Origin: Hordeum vulgare subsp. vulgare
Lineage: Eukaryota; Streptophyta; Magnoliopsida; Poales; Poaceae
Direction: 5' to 3'
Length of the DNA: 64,000 nucleotides
NCBI RefSeq assembly: GCF_904849725.1
Contig: NC_058521.1
Location: forward strand, 346,812,638 to 346,876,637
Shown here: one piece after another, positions 9,600 to 20,580 of the stretch
How positions within the stretch are numbered: position 1 is the stretch's first letter
How the letters are laid out: each line of letters starts with the position of its first letter
Translations under genes and position numbers: made by a program
Notes under the pieces: generated by a model
Told to the model about the DNA's origin: nothing
Databases searched by the model: none
Seen by the model: only the letters and a program-made list of their open reading frames with translations

Positions 9600-10912
9600 C
9601 GGTTGCACAAGTAGCGTGATCAGGATATGCAGGTGAAGAACAAGTTAAGTGAAGAATTTGGGGTGAGGAAATTGAGAAAGTCTTCAGTCAAATTTTTCAA
9701 ATAGTAACGATCAAAGTCATCAACATACAACTCAGGAAATGAAAGGGTTGAGAAATTACAACCAGTTGCTCGATGAAGATAGTGGTTTTGATGACCCAAT
9801 TCCAACTGTTGTGACAGTCCTACATCTAGTTTGGAATGGATTGGTATTTAAATTAAAGGACACACAGTCCCAGGATACACAGTACTTACCGTATTCTCCT
9901 TGAGCTAGGGAGACACAGTCTTGGCCCAACACTCGTGGTAAGTCTTTTGGGCAGACCTCCAAACCCTCACAAACTTGGTCACCCGCCGATCCACAATTTA
10001 CTCTTGGATGCCCTAGACCAAGACGCCTAACCGTATGGAGGATGCACAGTCCTCAAAGGTAACAAGCGTTAGTTCCACACATGAACAATCTCTTCAGCGA
10101 TGCTCAATCACTTTGGGGTTTTGGGGCTTTTGTTTGGGTGTTTGGGGTTTTTCCTCACTGATGATTGTATCTCAAAGTCTTGAGGAATGGGTTGCACTCA
10201 AATGACAAGTGTTAGATTCTCTCGTGGAGCAGCCAACCAGCTAATGGTTATGGGGCGGCTATTTATAGCCTGGGAGCATTCCCGACATGATTTGACATAA
10301 ACGCCCCAATGATATGGTCTTTGTGTAGATAAGGTTAGGGACAGCTGGCGTGCAGCATAGCAACAGCCAAAACGTTTCAATTGTGAAACTCCTCGGGTCG
10401 CTCATGTTCCTCACTCATAGGTAATTCCCACTGGCGAAAACCTACTCCTCAGTTAGTGCACATTCCTGAGAGGCCAGAAGATCTTCGTCTGTGTCACTGA
10501 AGAATTTGACTAAACTGTAAAAGGTTTCCAAAGGCTTCACTCGAAGGATTTGTATGTGTAATATTTGAGATGAGCATCACTTGGAAACTTTTCATTAGTT
10601 TTACCTCGACCCCTTTAACAGTACGGTGGTCCTATGACTCAAAATACACGAAATTAAACTACGAAAACAAAAGTATTTACGCTTTAAATTCCTCGCATCA
10701 ATTTTTTCACGGACACACCAATTCCCTCACTTTCAAAGTCTTCGAGGAAATACCAAAGTCTTCAGCCGAAGACATACATTTTTAGGGTCAATATTCTTTG
10801 AATAACTCAAACTCCTCAACGACTTATAGAGCCTGTGTACACTCACAAACACATCAGTCTCTTAACCTATAATTCTTCAATACACCAAAATCACTAAGAG
10901 GCACTAGATGCA
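9600..10912 (-). repeat. Copia-1 LTR-like region
   Basis: Non-coding sequence beginning TGCATCTAGTGCC at 10912 (minus strand). It has recurring 'ctcctca' and 'gaagtctt'-like words, and a block near 9800-9960 about 'cacagtcc...' that I associate with LTRs of large copia elements. The inner LTR end and primer site are not identifiable, probably because the deletion that removed gag also removed them. The exact boundary is therefore uncertain. Confidence 0.55.
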
Positions 10913-10917
10913 CTTAA

Positions 10918-13250
10918 AATTTTCTTATCCATTTACCAAGATAGAATAAACGGAAATTGGGGCCTCTTATTTCACCCAACAAAAACATAGCATGGGAAAA
11001 TGTTAACCATGGCTAGAAAAATAGGGAATGATCTTTAGAGCACATATAAATTGGATTCACTCCATTTGGCGGTTTAATGAATGCTCTAGAAAATTTGAAA
11101 GGAGGGCTTAGTACTTCAAATTTGCATTTAAATTTGAACAGTAGAGAAACTTCTGGTGGAATACTATTAAAGTTGCACCAAATAATAGGGGAATATAGAA
11201 ATTTAAATCAACGAATTGGACATGTATTTTGACTTGTGGAATTTTTGGAAGTCATTTGAAAAAGAAAAAGAGAATGGAAATTGCCTAGGCGGGCCTAAGC
11301 TATGCACTAGGCGTAGCTTAGCAGGACAGTGAAATGGGCCTCCTTCGTGCACCAGCCGGTGGTCCACGTCAAAAGCGCACTCGTCGGGTGCGTGTCCTTA
11401 ACAGGGAGGCGGAGGGGATAAAGCCCGCCTCCACTTAGACACTAGGTACGGTTAGTGGTAGTTGACACGAGGGGCTCGCATATCGGGTTCTTCTTCCTCC
11501 CTACGCTTTTGACCGGTCTATCAGCGTGCTCAAGGGCCCGAGGCGGTCCTCCTCACGTCGGACACGGTCGTCGGGGGGTGCTGAGCTAAGCAGGGTATCG
11601 GCCGCGACGGAGACCGGCGGCGGGCGATGATGAATTCGACGATTTGGTATAGGAGGAAGGATTTGGAGTGGCGTTTAGGTTCCTGAACATGGTATTTATT
11701 TGATTTTTCTTTTCAAAAAAACTCTGAATTTAGGCTTCTACTATAAGTCCTCAAATTAGGGAGGATGTTTTCCCCAAATATTTTATTTGGATCCTATTAT
11801 CAAGAAGACTTCCCAAAACCACAAAATCAATTTTTTAAAAGTTATTTTCCTATTTTATTTATATACCTTTATTTAGGCCAGAAATGGTCTTGTATAGGGG
11901 ACAATTATTTTCATGTTTCCAAAATATTTAAAAAAATGTAGGGAAACTGAGTGGACATATATTTTCCATATATAAGAGTTTCAAAAGGTGGTCATGTTCA
12001 AAATTGTGTACAAGACCCTCCAAAACCCTTTCTTCCTATTTCAAGTATTTGAAATATTTCTATAACAAATATTCTCAAATAAATGCAAGAAAATTCTAGC
12101 ATGTCACATATGCCATATGTGATCATGTTGCCAAGTTACATCCAAATCCAAATAGTTTTAGTTCACCAAAATATTTCAAATGCCTCTTTGTACACATCCA
12201 AACTTGAGCAACTCTACATTTCCAACTCTCTCCAATTGTTCTAAAACTTTCTCGACATGTTCTAATCCTCTAATAATGCATCCACACCAAATGGGGCATC
12301 AATAAGAACAGATCCACTTATCCAAATCCACCCAAACCCATTTCTATTGATTTTTAAAATTGGGAATTTTTACGTGGCAAATTTTATCCAATTAGTCCCA
12401 AACTTTTTGGCCATGCTATAAACCCCAAGTAAGGCCACCACACAAAGTGGTGCGTTAGGTAGAGCAAGATATCTTAGATAGATCTAAGCAAAACCATTTT
12501 TGCCCATTTCTAGGGTTTATAAAGTTTACATTCGAAAATTTCATCATCGATACCCAAAATTGGTGATCAACCTCATTTCTACCAATCATTGGATCATGTT
12601 AAATTTCATAGCAAGGGGAACCGTTTACCTAGGACAAAACTCCATCAAACACCTTCTGACAGAATCTAGAAGTTATTGTTTTGTCTTCATGCACTATTAT
12701 TCTTGACCTAAAAAATTTACCACAACCCCACATTGTTACCTTATACCCCTAGTAAGAAACTCTTGGCCATATTTCATTAATTGGGGTAAAACCTCCATTT
12801 TTACCCCCTGGACATCACCTTTTCCCCTCCCTCTTGGCTTTCCTTCTCAACCAAGGCAACCTTCAGAGCATCCTCTGTCTCTCCCAGCCTTGTTTACTCC
12901 CCCTATACCCCCTAGATATAAGTGGACACGATCATGGCAAATAAACAATGCCATGGCATGCCATTTGGGCACTCTGCAGTGTGTTATAGTGCACCAGAGC
13001 ATTGTAGCCACACCCCTCCCCATGCCCTGGTAGCCTTGGGTAGAGCTGGCATGCCATCAGGCCCTCTTCGGCGTGCGCAAGATGCCCGGCTATCGCCCCC
13101 TCCTCTCTCTCCCTCATTGGACTTTAAGGGTTTGGTGAACGAAGTTCGGGCATGAGTTTGGCTGCCATGTGTATTCCAAAGTCGGAATACGTGGCAAAGT
13201 ACTATGCATGCCTGTTGGTCCAGGGGTTACTCATGTTGGTTAGTGACAAA
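10918..13250 (-). repeat. F: rearranged LTR piece of a long-LTR gypsy-type element
   Basis: Two blocks are homologous to the F LTR pieces further right. Positions 10918 to about 11683 match 29660-30290 plus 31960-32125 in the same orientation. Positions about 11685 to 13115 match the reverse complement of 56298-57530 followed by 32530-32718. The second block is thus inverted relative to the first when compared with the other copy. There is no coding sequence. I infer this is the 3' LTR of the element whose 5' LTR starts at 27835, but it could be a separate related insertion. Confidence 0.6.
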
Positions 13251-13790
13251 TAGATGCCTCATTCTTAGAATATAAGGGTCAAGGTTTTGGGGTATCTTAC
13301 CGTCGACGGGGAACTCCTGAACTTCCTTAAAGCAGGTGATCTTCAGTCGCAGGTGGTCTTCATCCTTGACAGTGCTGAAGCGTGTCAATGTAGGCTTCTC
13401 GCCGAGATCTTCCGCTTGACTAAGTTGTCCAAGCGTGTTCTTCAATCATCTTGGCCATTTGTCTTCATAATCACGGATGCACACCCATGGCGTATCTTCG
13501 AGGGCTTGATTGCCTTCCCTTGCTTCTTCTTCATCATCGTGGTTTCCCAACTGTAGTGTTTCTTCATCTTGCTTGGGTAAGAATGTGTTCTCCTGCATGG
13601 AGGATGCATCAAGGAGTCCAACTTCTTCAAGGTAAAACATTACACTTGAGAAGCATGACAATTGGTGCTTCTAGGCTTATCCAAATAGGACTAAGGTGTT
13701 CCTATCTTTTATTCGGTAAATAAGTATGTCATCCATGAGGACAACACCATATTTCTCCAAGCATCACATAAACACATTGCTCATGGGATA
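13227..13790 (-). pseudogene. Gypsy-like reverse transcriptase scrap within F
   Basis: On the minus strand one frame reads 'PMSNVFM', a stop, then 'CLEKYGVVLMDDILIY' (about 13790-13716). This resembles the gypsy RT active-site region (VFIDDILIYS). The frame continues past two stops into an acidic stretch ('GNHDDEEEAREGNQ', 13661-13446) and, after another stop, into 72 residues containing 'KITCFKEVQEFPVDGKIPQN' (13445-13227). The downstream part is not like standard RT, so the locus may be chimeric. I infer it is decayed pol of F. Confidence 0.45.
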
Positions 13791-13799
13791 TGTTAGAGG

Positions 13800-15050
13800 A
13801 GCGGACATTTGTTTCGGATGGTCACTTTTCTAGAGGGTTGGTGGTCCAACGTAATCTAGTTCTTTGTGTCCACCTCCCTCATTGACAGGATTGGTGGTGG
13901 TCAAGGTGGAGTCTTGGAAATAGTCTAATGACTTAGAGCCAAGACCTATGGTCATAATCCAACCATATTATGGCTCGGTAAAGGTTCGGGGTTACACGGA
14001 GCTTAGGATGTGAGTGAACGTCTATCATCTTATCCTTGAACATAGTTCTTATATGCCAATAGTCCTTCCTATTTCTCCAAACAAAATCATCCTACATTAT
14101 TGAGGATGTCATCTCGTATAAGTCAATTCCAACATCACTCTTTCTATGCATATCTCCATGGCCTTGAGAGAAGGACTAACCCATATTCTCATGTGTATAC
14201 TATAGCTAACTCATCTATATCCCTATGTAGAAGTCCTCGGGAAAGCATGCAAACGGCTAGGCTCGGTTATGACACTACAAATCCAAGTGCTCTACTTACC
14301 TATCCAAGGTCTAAGGTACTGCATTTCTATGCCAAGGGAACACTTATTATATCAATCCAAGATCTTGTTCCCTTCCTACAAATCCGATCAAGTGGTCCTT
14401 AAATGCCATTGGTCATTACATGACCCACTACTCCTATCAATCCAATATCGATGGAGTTCTACATAATCTCCTAGAGTTCCTATAATTCACAAATCATTTA
14501 GGGGACCATTATCACAGTATCGCCACGAACTTCCAATATCATGACGAGGTAAACTCCAAGGTCAAGCTTATATAGGTCCTTAAATCAACTCTCACAACAT
14601 CCAAGTTTCCTATCTTATCATCCACCAAGAAACATGGTATCATGATCAAGATCATCAGACTAAATCCAAATTACTTCGGACCATGTAGTCCCATTTATCA
14701 TCAACATCCTATTAGGATCACCTGTTTAATTCAAATATCATGTCCAGCGAGAATACCTACTTCTTACTCCAAGTCATCATTGTAACACCATAAATCCATG
14801 ACCACTACTTGCCACAATCAAGTTACCATAACACCAAGAATTTAATTTCGTGATCATAATTGTCCCACTAAATCCAATTTACTCACGGGATAAGTAACCT
14901 ATGCTACTCCATCAACTCGATCCACCAAGTTCATTACCAACATGAAAATCTCATAGCCCACCAAAGAGTCTCATATATATCCTCAAGACACCTACCATGG
15001 CTAAATCAAATCATTGTCTATAAATCGTATATACTTAAGACGATCCTTCC
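13800..15050 (-). other. F internal sequence, left part, no gene recognised
   Basis: About 1.25 kb of low-GC sequence without a frame longer than 100 codons or any known motif. It is interrupted at 15050 by solo LTR S1 and resumes at 26318 after S1, since the TSD CTTCC is present on both sides. I take it as the decayed interior of F. Confidence 0.4.
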
Positions 15051-16129
15051 TGTTAGAGCATATTTCTCCATATGTGGTTTTGGTAATTGATGACAATTCC
15101 TATGAACTAATGGTTGCCTTAAGTTATATTTATAGAATTTGTCCATAGGCACTTCTTGAAGTCCAGCTGTTGGGTTCAAGGAGTTTATATGAGGACCAAG
15201 GTGGTATTCAAGGTATTATCCAAAGAATGGTCATAGAGACACAAGGTTGATAAAGATCGTTAGACAAAGAGTAAATCAAGATTATCAACACACAAAGCAT
15301 ACAAGATGTACCGAGAGGGATCAAGTGATCCCATGGTATGGTAAGCATTGTCCATTACGTGTTTGTGTACTAACCCATGGTCTTCGTGAGAGTTCTATGT
15401 GGGGTTAGGTGTGTTTCCATGGACTTCCGTCTAGAGGAAGATCTCATACAACCCATGAAGGATGATGTCAAGTAGTGATTGTCATCAAGATTGCGGTGTG
15501 CAAGTTCGAGTGGATCAGCACGAAGATATCATGCTTGAAACTTGTCGTCCATTGTGGTGGCAATGGACTTGTTAAGATATGCTGAAGAGCGGCTCACCCA
15601 TGTTGTGTATGGGGGAGCAATCAACTAGTCTTCATCAAGCCAACGCAGACAAGAAGGTGGTCCATCTTGAGGAAGCCAAGATCGTTGTCATCTAGCTCAA
15701 GAGGACGAGGTGCAAGGTATAGGTTTGCCCTTGATAGGTTTTCTATTTTAGGATAGATTGTCATAATGTCAAGGGGGGCTCTCAAGTGAGTAGCTCGATC
15801 GTATCATTCGTTCAGAGCTCAAACCATTTTCATCCTTGCATCATACTTCTTGGTTCTTGTTTGGTGTTTCTCTTTGTAAGTTTTAGAGCTTATGGTCATC
15901 TTCATGACAAGCTCAAGTTCATCGAAAACGGAGTCCATGTCATTCTACTATGATGTTTTCGATGTTGGAGTTTTTGTCGGTTCTTCATTCATAGAGGTCT
16001 CACATCTCTATATCATTGCCATTTTCATATCTGCATGGTCTTAGGATCTCTGTTTGGATAGCTCTTGTCGTCCTGAATCCAACAAGCTTGGGTTTGCTCG
16101 ATTCGGAGCTCGTATGCAAAAGTTATGGT

Positions 16130-16515
16130 TGTTTCACTAGCAAGCGGTAGTACCGCTTGTGCCAAAGCGGTAGTACCCATCCCTAGGGTAGGACCTCTCC
16201 GGGTGGGTGGTAGTACCGCCCCGGGTGGGCGGTAGTACCGCTTCGGGACGGTAATACCTCTCTGTGAGCGGTTTTACTTCGTCAGAATTTTTGCGAATAC
16301 TTTTCCAAGCGGTGGTAGGCCCGATAGTAAGATCTTTACTACCACCCAGCGGTAGTACCGCTCCTCACCAGTTGTAGTACCGCTAGGGGCAGCACTAGTA
16401 CCGCTCCTCGCCAGTGGTAGTGTCGCTAGGGGCAGCGGTAGTACCGCTCCTTGCCAGTGGTAGTACCGCTAGAGGCAGCGGTAGTACCGCTTGTCACCAG
16501 CGGTAGTACCGATGT
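16130..16515 (+). repeat. Cluster of imperfect 'gcggtagtaccgct' repeats in S1 LTR
   Basis: The core 'ggtagtaccgc' or its variants occur about a dozen times, partly palindromic (agcggtagtaccgct reads nearly the same on both strands). They sit just upstream of a TATA-like 'actatataaaggggg' at 16558-16572. This is a plausible U3 enhancer region followed by a promoter, but activity is inferred only. Confidence 0.8.
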
Positions 16516-16557
16516 GCGCGAGCTGTAAGTGGGGGTAACGATCTGATTCCTTCCCCC

Positions 16558-16566
16558 ACTATATAA
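16558..16566 (+). promoter_or_regulatory. Putative TATA box of S1 LTR promoter
   Basis: 'actatataaa' lies immediately after the repeat cluster and before sequence that would form R and U5. The position fits an LTR core promoter. There is no direct evidence of transcription. Confidence 0.45.
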
Positions 16567-17246
16567 AGGGGGTCTTATTCCCCCTTGGTCTTAATTTATC
16601 CGTTGAGCTTGTGTTCTTCCCCCATTGTTGACCTTCTTAGAGCTTTCTAACTCTCAATCCCTCCAATGATTGTTCTAGTTCTTGAGGCAAAAGAGAGAGG
16701 AGATCTAGATCCACATCTCCACCAATCACTTTCTCCTCTATATGAGGGGAACCCCTTGGATCTAGAACTTGGAGTTCTTTGTGAGCTCCTTGTTCTTCCT
16801 CTCATATTTATCCATAGATTTTGTTGTTGAGGAGGGATTTGAGTGTGAGGGACTTGACCACTTCATATGTTCTTGCCATTTCATTTTTTGCATCGGTTTG
16901 AGTTCTCCATGGTGATCCGTGGAAGTGAGAAGTTGAGAAGCTTATTACCCTTTGATACTTAGTACCCTAGAGATTGTTCTTCATGGATGCTTTGGCGTCT
17001 TAGAAGCTTGGTGGTGTCTCGGAGCTCAATCATTGTGGTGTAAAGCTCCGGACAAGCGTCGGGGTCTCTAATTCGGTTGTGGAGATTGCCCCGAGCAATT
17101 TGTACAAGTACCGATGACCGCCCCCAAGGGTTGCCATTTGTACGGGTTCGGCGACCGCCCTCAAGGGTCCCTTAGTGGAATCACGGCATCTTGCATTGTG
17201 TGAGGGCGTGAGGAGATTACAGCAGCCTTAGTGGCATCTCGGGGAG

Positions 17247-17251
17247 CATTG
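17247..17251. repeat. Left TSD (CATTG) of Angela copy A
   Basis: 'cattg' here is repeated exactly at 25970-25974, on the other side of the element. This is a perfect 5-bp target-site duplication. Confidence 0.9.
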
Positions 17252-18994
17252 TGTTGGGTAACGTAGCAAAAATTCAAAATTTTCCTACGCCATACATGGA
17301 TATTCCTATGGAGAAACCAGCAATGAGAGAGGCGTGAGAGAATCTTCGTACCTTTGAAGATCGCTAAGCAGAAGCGTTGCTAGAACATGGTTGATAGAGT
17401 CGTACTCGCTGCGATTCAAATCCCGGTGTGATTCCGTTCTAGTGCCGAACCACGACACCTCCGCATTCAACACACGTGCAGCCCGGTGACGTCTCCCGCA
17501 CCTTGAACCAGCAAGGAGGAGGGAGAGATTGGGGAAGAGCTCCGGCAGCACGACGGCGTGGTGGCGTTGGAGCTATGAGGTCTCCCAGCAGGGCTTCGCC
17601 AAGCACCGTGGGAGAGGAGAGAGAGGAGAAGCAGGGCTGCGCCGAGAGAGAAAGAATTGCGTGTCTCCAAAGGCCAAAACCTCCACAATATATATGGGGA
17701 AGGGGAGGGAGACGCAGCCCTTAGGGTTCCCACCCCTAAGCGGTGCGACATCCCCCAGATGGGAGGCTAGGGCGGCGGCCAGGACAAGGGAGGGGGTGGC
17801 GCACCCCTAGGTGCGCCTTAGGCCCACCAGCGCCTAGGGTTTCCCCTCCTTCCCCTCTTGTGCGCCTTGGGCTGGGTGTGGGAGGCGCACCTAGCCCACC
17901 TAGGTGTTGGTTCCCTCTCACACTTGGCCCATGTGGCCTCCCGAGGCTGGTGGCCCCTCCCGGTGGGCCCTCGGAACCCTTCCGATGGTCCCGGCACGTT
18001 GTTGGTGGTGCCCGAAACATTTCCGCGTCCAAATTTGGACCATTCCGGAGCTCCTCATGACGTCCGGGATCTCATCCGGGACTTTGAACAACCTTCGGTA
18101 ACCTCGTACAACAATTTCCTATAACCCTAACGTCATCGAACCTGAAGTGTGTAGACCCTACGGGTTCGGGAGGCATGAAAACATGACCGAGACACCTCTC
18201 TGACCAATAACCATCAGCGGGGTCTGGATACCCATGGATGTTCCCTCACGTTCCATGATGATCTTATCAGATGAACCACGATGTCAAGGATTCAATCAAT
18301 CCCGTATACAATTCCCTTTGTCTATCGGTATAGAACTTACCCGAGATTCGATTGTCGGTATCCCCATACCTTGTTCAATCTCGTTACCGGCAAGTCTCTT
18401 TACTCGTTCCCTAGCACATCATCCCGTGACTAACTCCTTAGTCACATTGAGCTCATTATGATGATGTTCTACCGAGTGGGCCCAGAGATACCTCTCCGTC
18501 ACATGGAGTGACAAATCCCGATCTCAATTCGTACCAACCCAACAGACACTTTCGGAGATACCCGTAGTGCACCTTTATAGTCACCTAGTTACGTTGTGAC
18601 GTTTGATACACCCAAAGCACTCCTACGGTATCCGGGAGTTGCAGAATCTCACGGTCGAAGGAAAAGATACTTTACATTAGAAAAGCTTTAGCATACAAAC
18701 AACACGATCTAGTGCTATGCTTAGGATCGGGTCTTGTCCATCACATCATTCTCCCAATGATGCGATCCCATTATCAATGACATCCAATGTCCATGATCAG
18801 GAAACCATGGTCATCTATTGATCAACGAGCTAGCCAACTAGAGGCTTGCTAGGGACACATTGTCATCTATTTATTCACACATGTATTACTGTTTCATGTT
18901 AATACAATTATAGCATGAACAATAGACGATTATCATGAACAAGGAAATATGATAATAACCATTTTATTATTGCCTCTAGGGCATATTTCCAACA
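17252..18994 (-). repeat. Angela A 3' LTR
   Basis: It runs from TGTTGGAAATATG (minus, from 18994) to '...cgttacccaaca' at 17252. Compared with the 5' LTR it lacks a stretch of about 37 bp near 18028 ('acccatcc...ttacctcc' in the other LTR). It retains about 20 bp near 18915-18935 that the 5' LTR lacks. ORFs on both strands within it are not genes. Confidence 0.92.
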
Positions 18995-19006
18995 GTCTCC
19001 CACTTG
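18995..19006 (-). other. Angela A polypurine tract
   Basis: The minus strand reads 'caagtgggagac' directly before the 3' LTR. This purine-rich stretch would prime plus-strand DNA synthesis. The same sequence lies at 47652-47663 in copy B. Confidence 0.85.
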
Positions 19007-19142
19007 CACTAGAGTCAATAATCTAGTTACATTGTGATGAATCGAACACCCATAGCATTGTGGTGTTGATCATGTTTTGCTCGTGGAAGAGGTTTGGTCA
19101 TCGAGTCTGCAATATTCAGATCCGTGTGTACTTTACAATTAT

Positions 19143-20458
19143 CTATGACTCCTCTCTGGACCTGGTCCTGGATGGAGTTGCAGCGTCGTTGGCTATGGCA
19201 ATGGTTCCAGTGTTATCACAGAAGAGTGTCATCGGACCTGACGCGCTTGGAACCACTCCAAGGTCGGTGATGAACTCCTTCATCCACATCCCTTCATGAG
19301 CTGCTTCCGAATCAGCTATGTACTCCGCTTCACACGTAGATGCTGCCACGACATCTTGCTTGCTGTTGCACCAGCTAACTGCCCCACCATTCAGAACATA
19401 CATGTGTCTGGTCTGCGACTTATAGTCATCCGTATCTGTGTCAAATCTAGCATCGGCGTAACCCTTTACGATGAGCTCTTCGTCACCTCATAAACGGGAA
19501 ACATCTCCTTGTTCCTTTTCAGGTACTTAAGGATATTCTTGACCGCTGTCCAGAGTTCCATAACGGGATCACTTTGGTACCTCCCTACCAAACTTATGTC
19601 AAGGTTTATATCAGATCTGGTACACAGCATGTCATACATTAGAGAGCCCACGGCTGAAGCGTAGGGGACACTACTCATCTTCTCTCTATCTGCTGCCGTG
19701 GTCGGTGACTGAGTCTTACTCAATCTCATACCTTGCAAAACTGGCAAGAACCCCTTCTTTGAGTTTTCCATATTGAACTTCTTCAATATCTTGTCAAGGT
19801 ATGTACTTTGCGAAAGACCTATGAGGCGTCTCGATCTATCTCTATGGATCTTGATGCCTAATATGTATGCAGCTTCTCCAAGGTCCTTCGTTGAAAAACT
19901 CTTATTCAAATAGGCCTTTATGCTCTCCAATAACTATATATCATTCCCCATCAATAATATGGCATCCACATATAGTATGAGAAAAGCTCCAGAGCTCCCA
20001 CTCACTTTCTTATATGGACAGGCTTCTCCATAAACCTGTATGAACCCAAACGCTTTAATCACCTCATTAAAACGAATGTTCCAACTCTGAGATGCTTGCA
20101 CAAGCCCATAGATGGAGCGCTGGAGCTTGCATACCTTGTTAGCACTCTTAGGATCGCCAAAACCTTCTGGTTGCATCATATACAACTCTTCCTTAAGATA
20201 CCCGTTAAGGAACGTTGTTTTGATGTCCATTTGCCAAATTTCATAATCATGAAAAGCGGCAATTGCTAACATGATTCGTACTAACTTCAGCTTCGCTATG
20301 GGAGAGAAAGTCTCATCGCATTCAATTCCTTGAATTTGTCTAAAACCCTTTGCGACAAGTCGAGCTTTATAAACGATCACATTACCATTTGAGTCAGTCT
20401 TCTTTTTGAAGATCCATTTATTTTCTACGGCTCGTCGATAATCGGGCAAGTCCACCAA
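19143..20458 (-). pseudogene. Angela A reverse transcriptase and RNase H
   Basis: RT motifs are 'NKWIFKKKTDSNGNV', 'QMDIKTTFLNGYLKEELYM' and 'SIYGLVQASQSW', then 'YVDAILLMGND', where the second catalytic Asp of YVDD is Ala (GCC at 19961-19963). A stop follows at 'GNDI*' (GAG to TAG by comparison with copy B), the frame resumes from 19930 to 19466, then a frameshift leads to RNase H (19403-19143: 'SKQDVVAASTCEAEY' and 'LFCDNTGTIAIA'). RNase H ends early because 37 bp present in copy B are missing here, removing the TKHI motif. The protein cannot work. Confidence 0.92.
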
Positions 20459-20580
20459 AGTCCATACTTACATGGATCCTATCTCGGATTTCATGGCCTC
20501 AAGCCATTTGTTGGAATCCGGACCCGCCATTGCTTCTTCATAGTTTGAAGGTTCCCCGTCGTCTAACAACATGATCTCCC

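Larger units (their letters stand above)
7670..10912 (-). mobile_element. Copia-1: deleted copia retrotransposon (LTR, integrase, RT)
   Basis: On the minus strand, an LTR-like region starting TGCATCTAGTGCC at 10912 leads to about 9570. It is followed abruptly by integrase (9552 to about 8900) and RT (about 8646 to 7670). Gag, protease and the N-terminal part of integrase are missing, consistent with an internal deletion joining LTR or leader sequence to integrase near 9560. The RT frame is interrupted by the CACTA element at 7669 within the conserved 'SRPDIMLS' motif. The right flank 'cttaa' (10913-10917) would be the TSD, but its partner is outside the window. Confidence 0.8.

Noticed and set aside
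16130..16515. Regularly spaced short repeats resembling a CRISPR array
   Set aside because: A plant LTR. Repeats are imperfect, spacing is irregular, there are no unique spacers and no cas genes.
17306..18124. ORFs on both strands in the Angela A 3' LTR, recurring in the other three Angela LTRs
   Set aside because: Known LTR sequence. The frames are conserved only because the LTRs are recent copies, and they have no protein motif.
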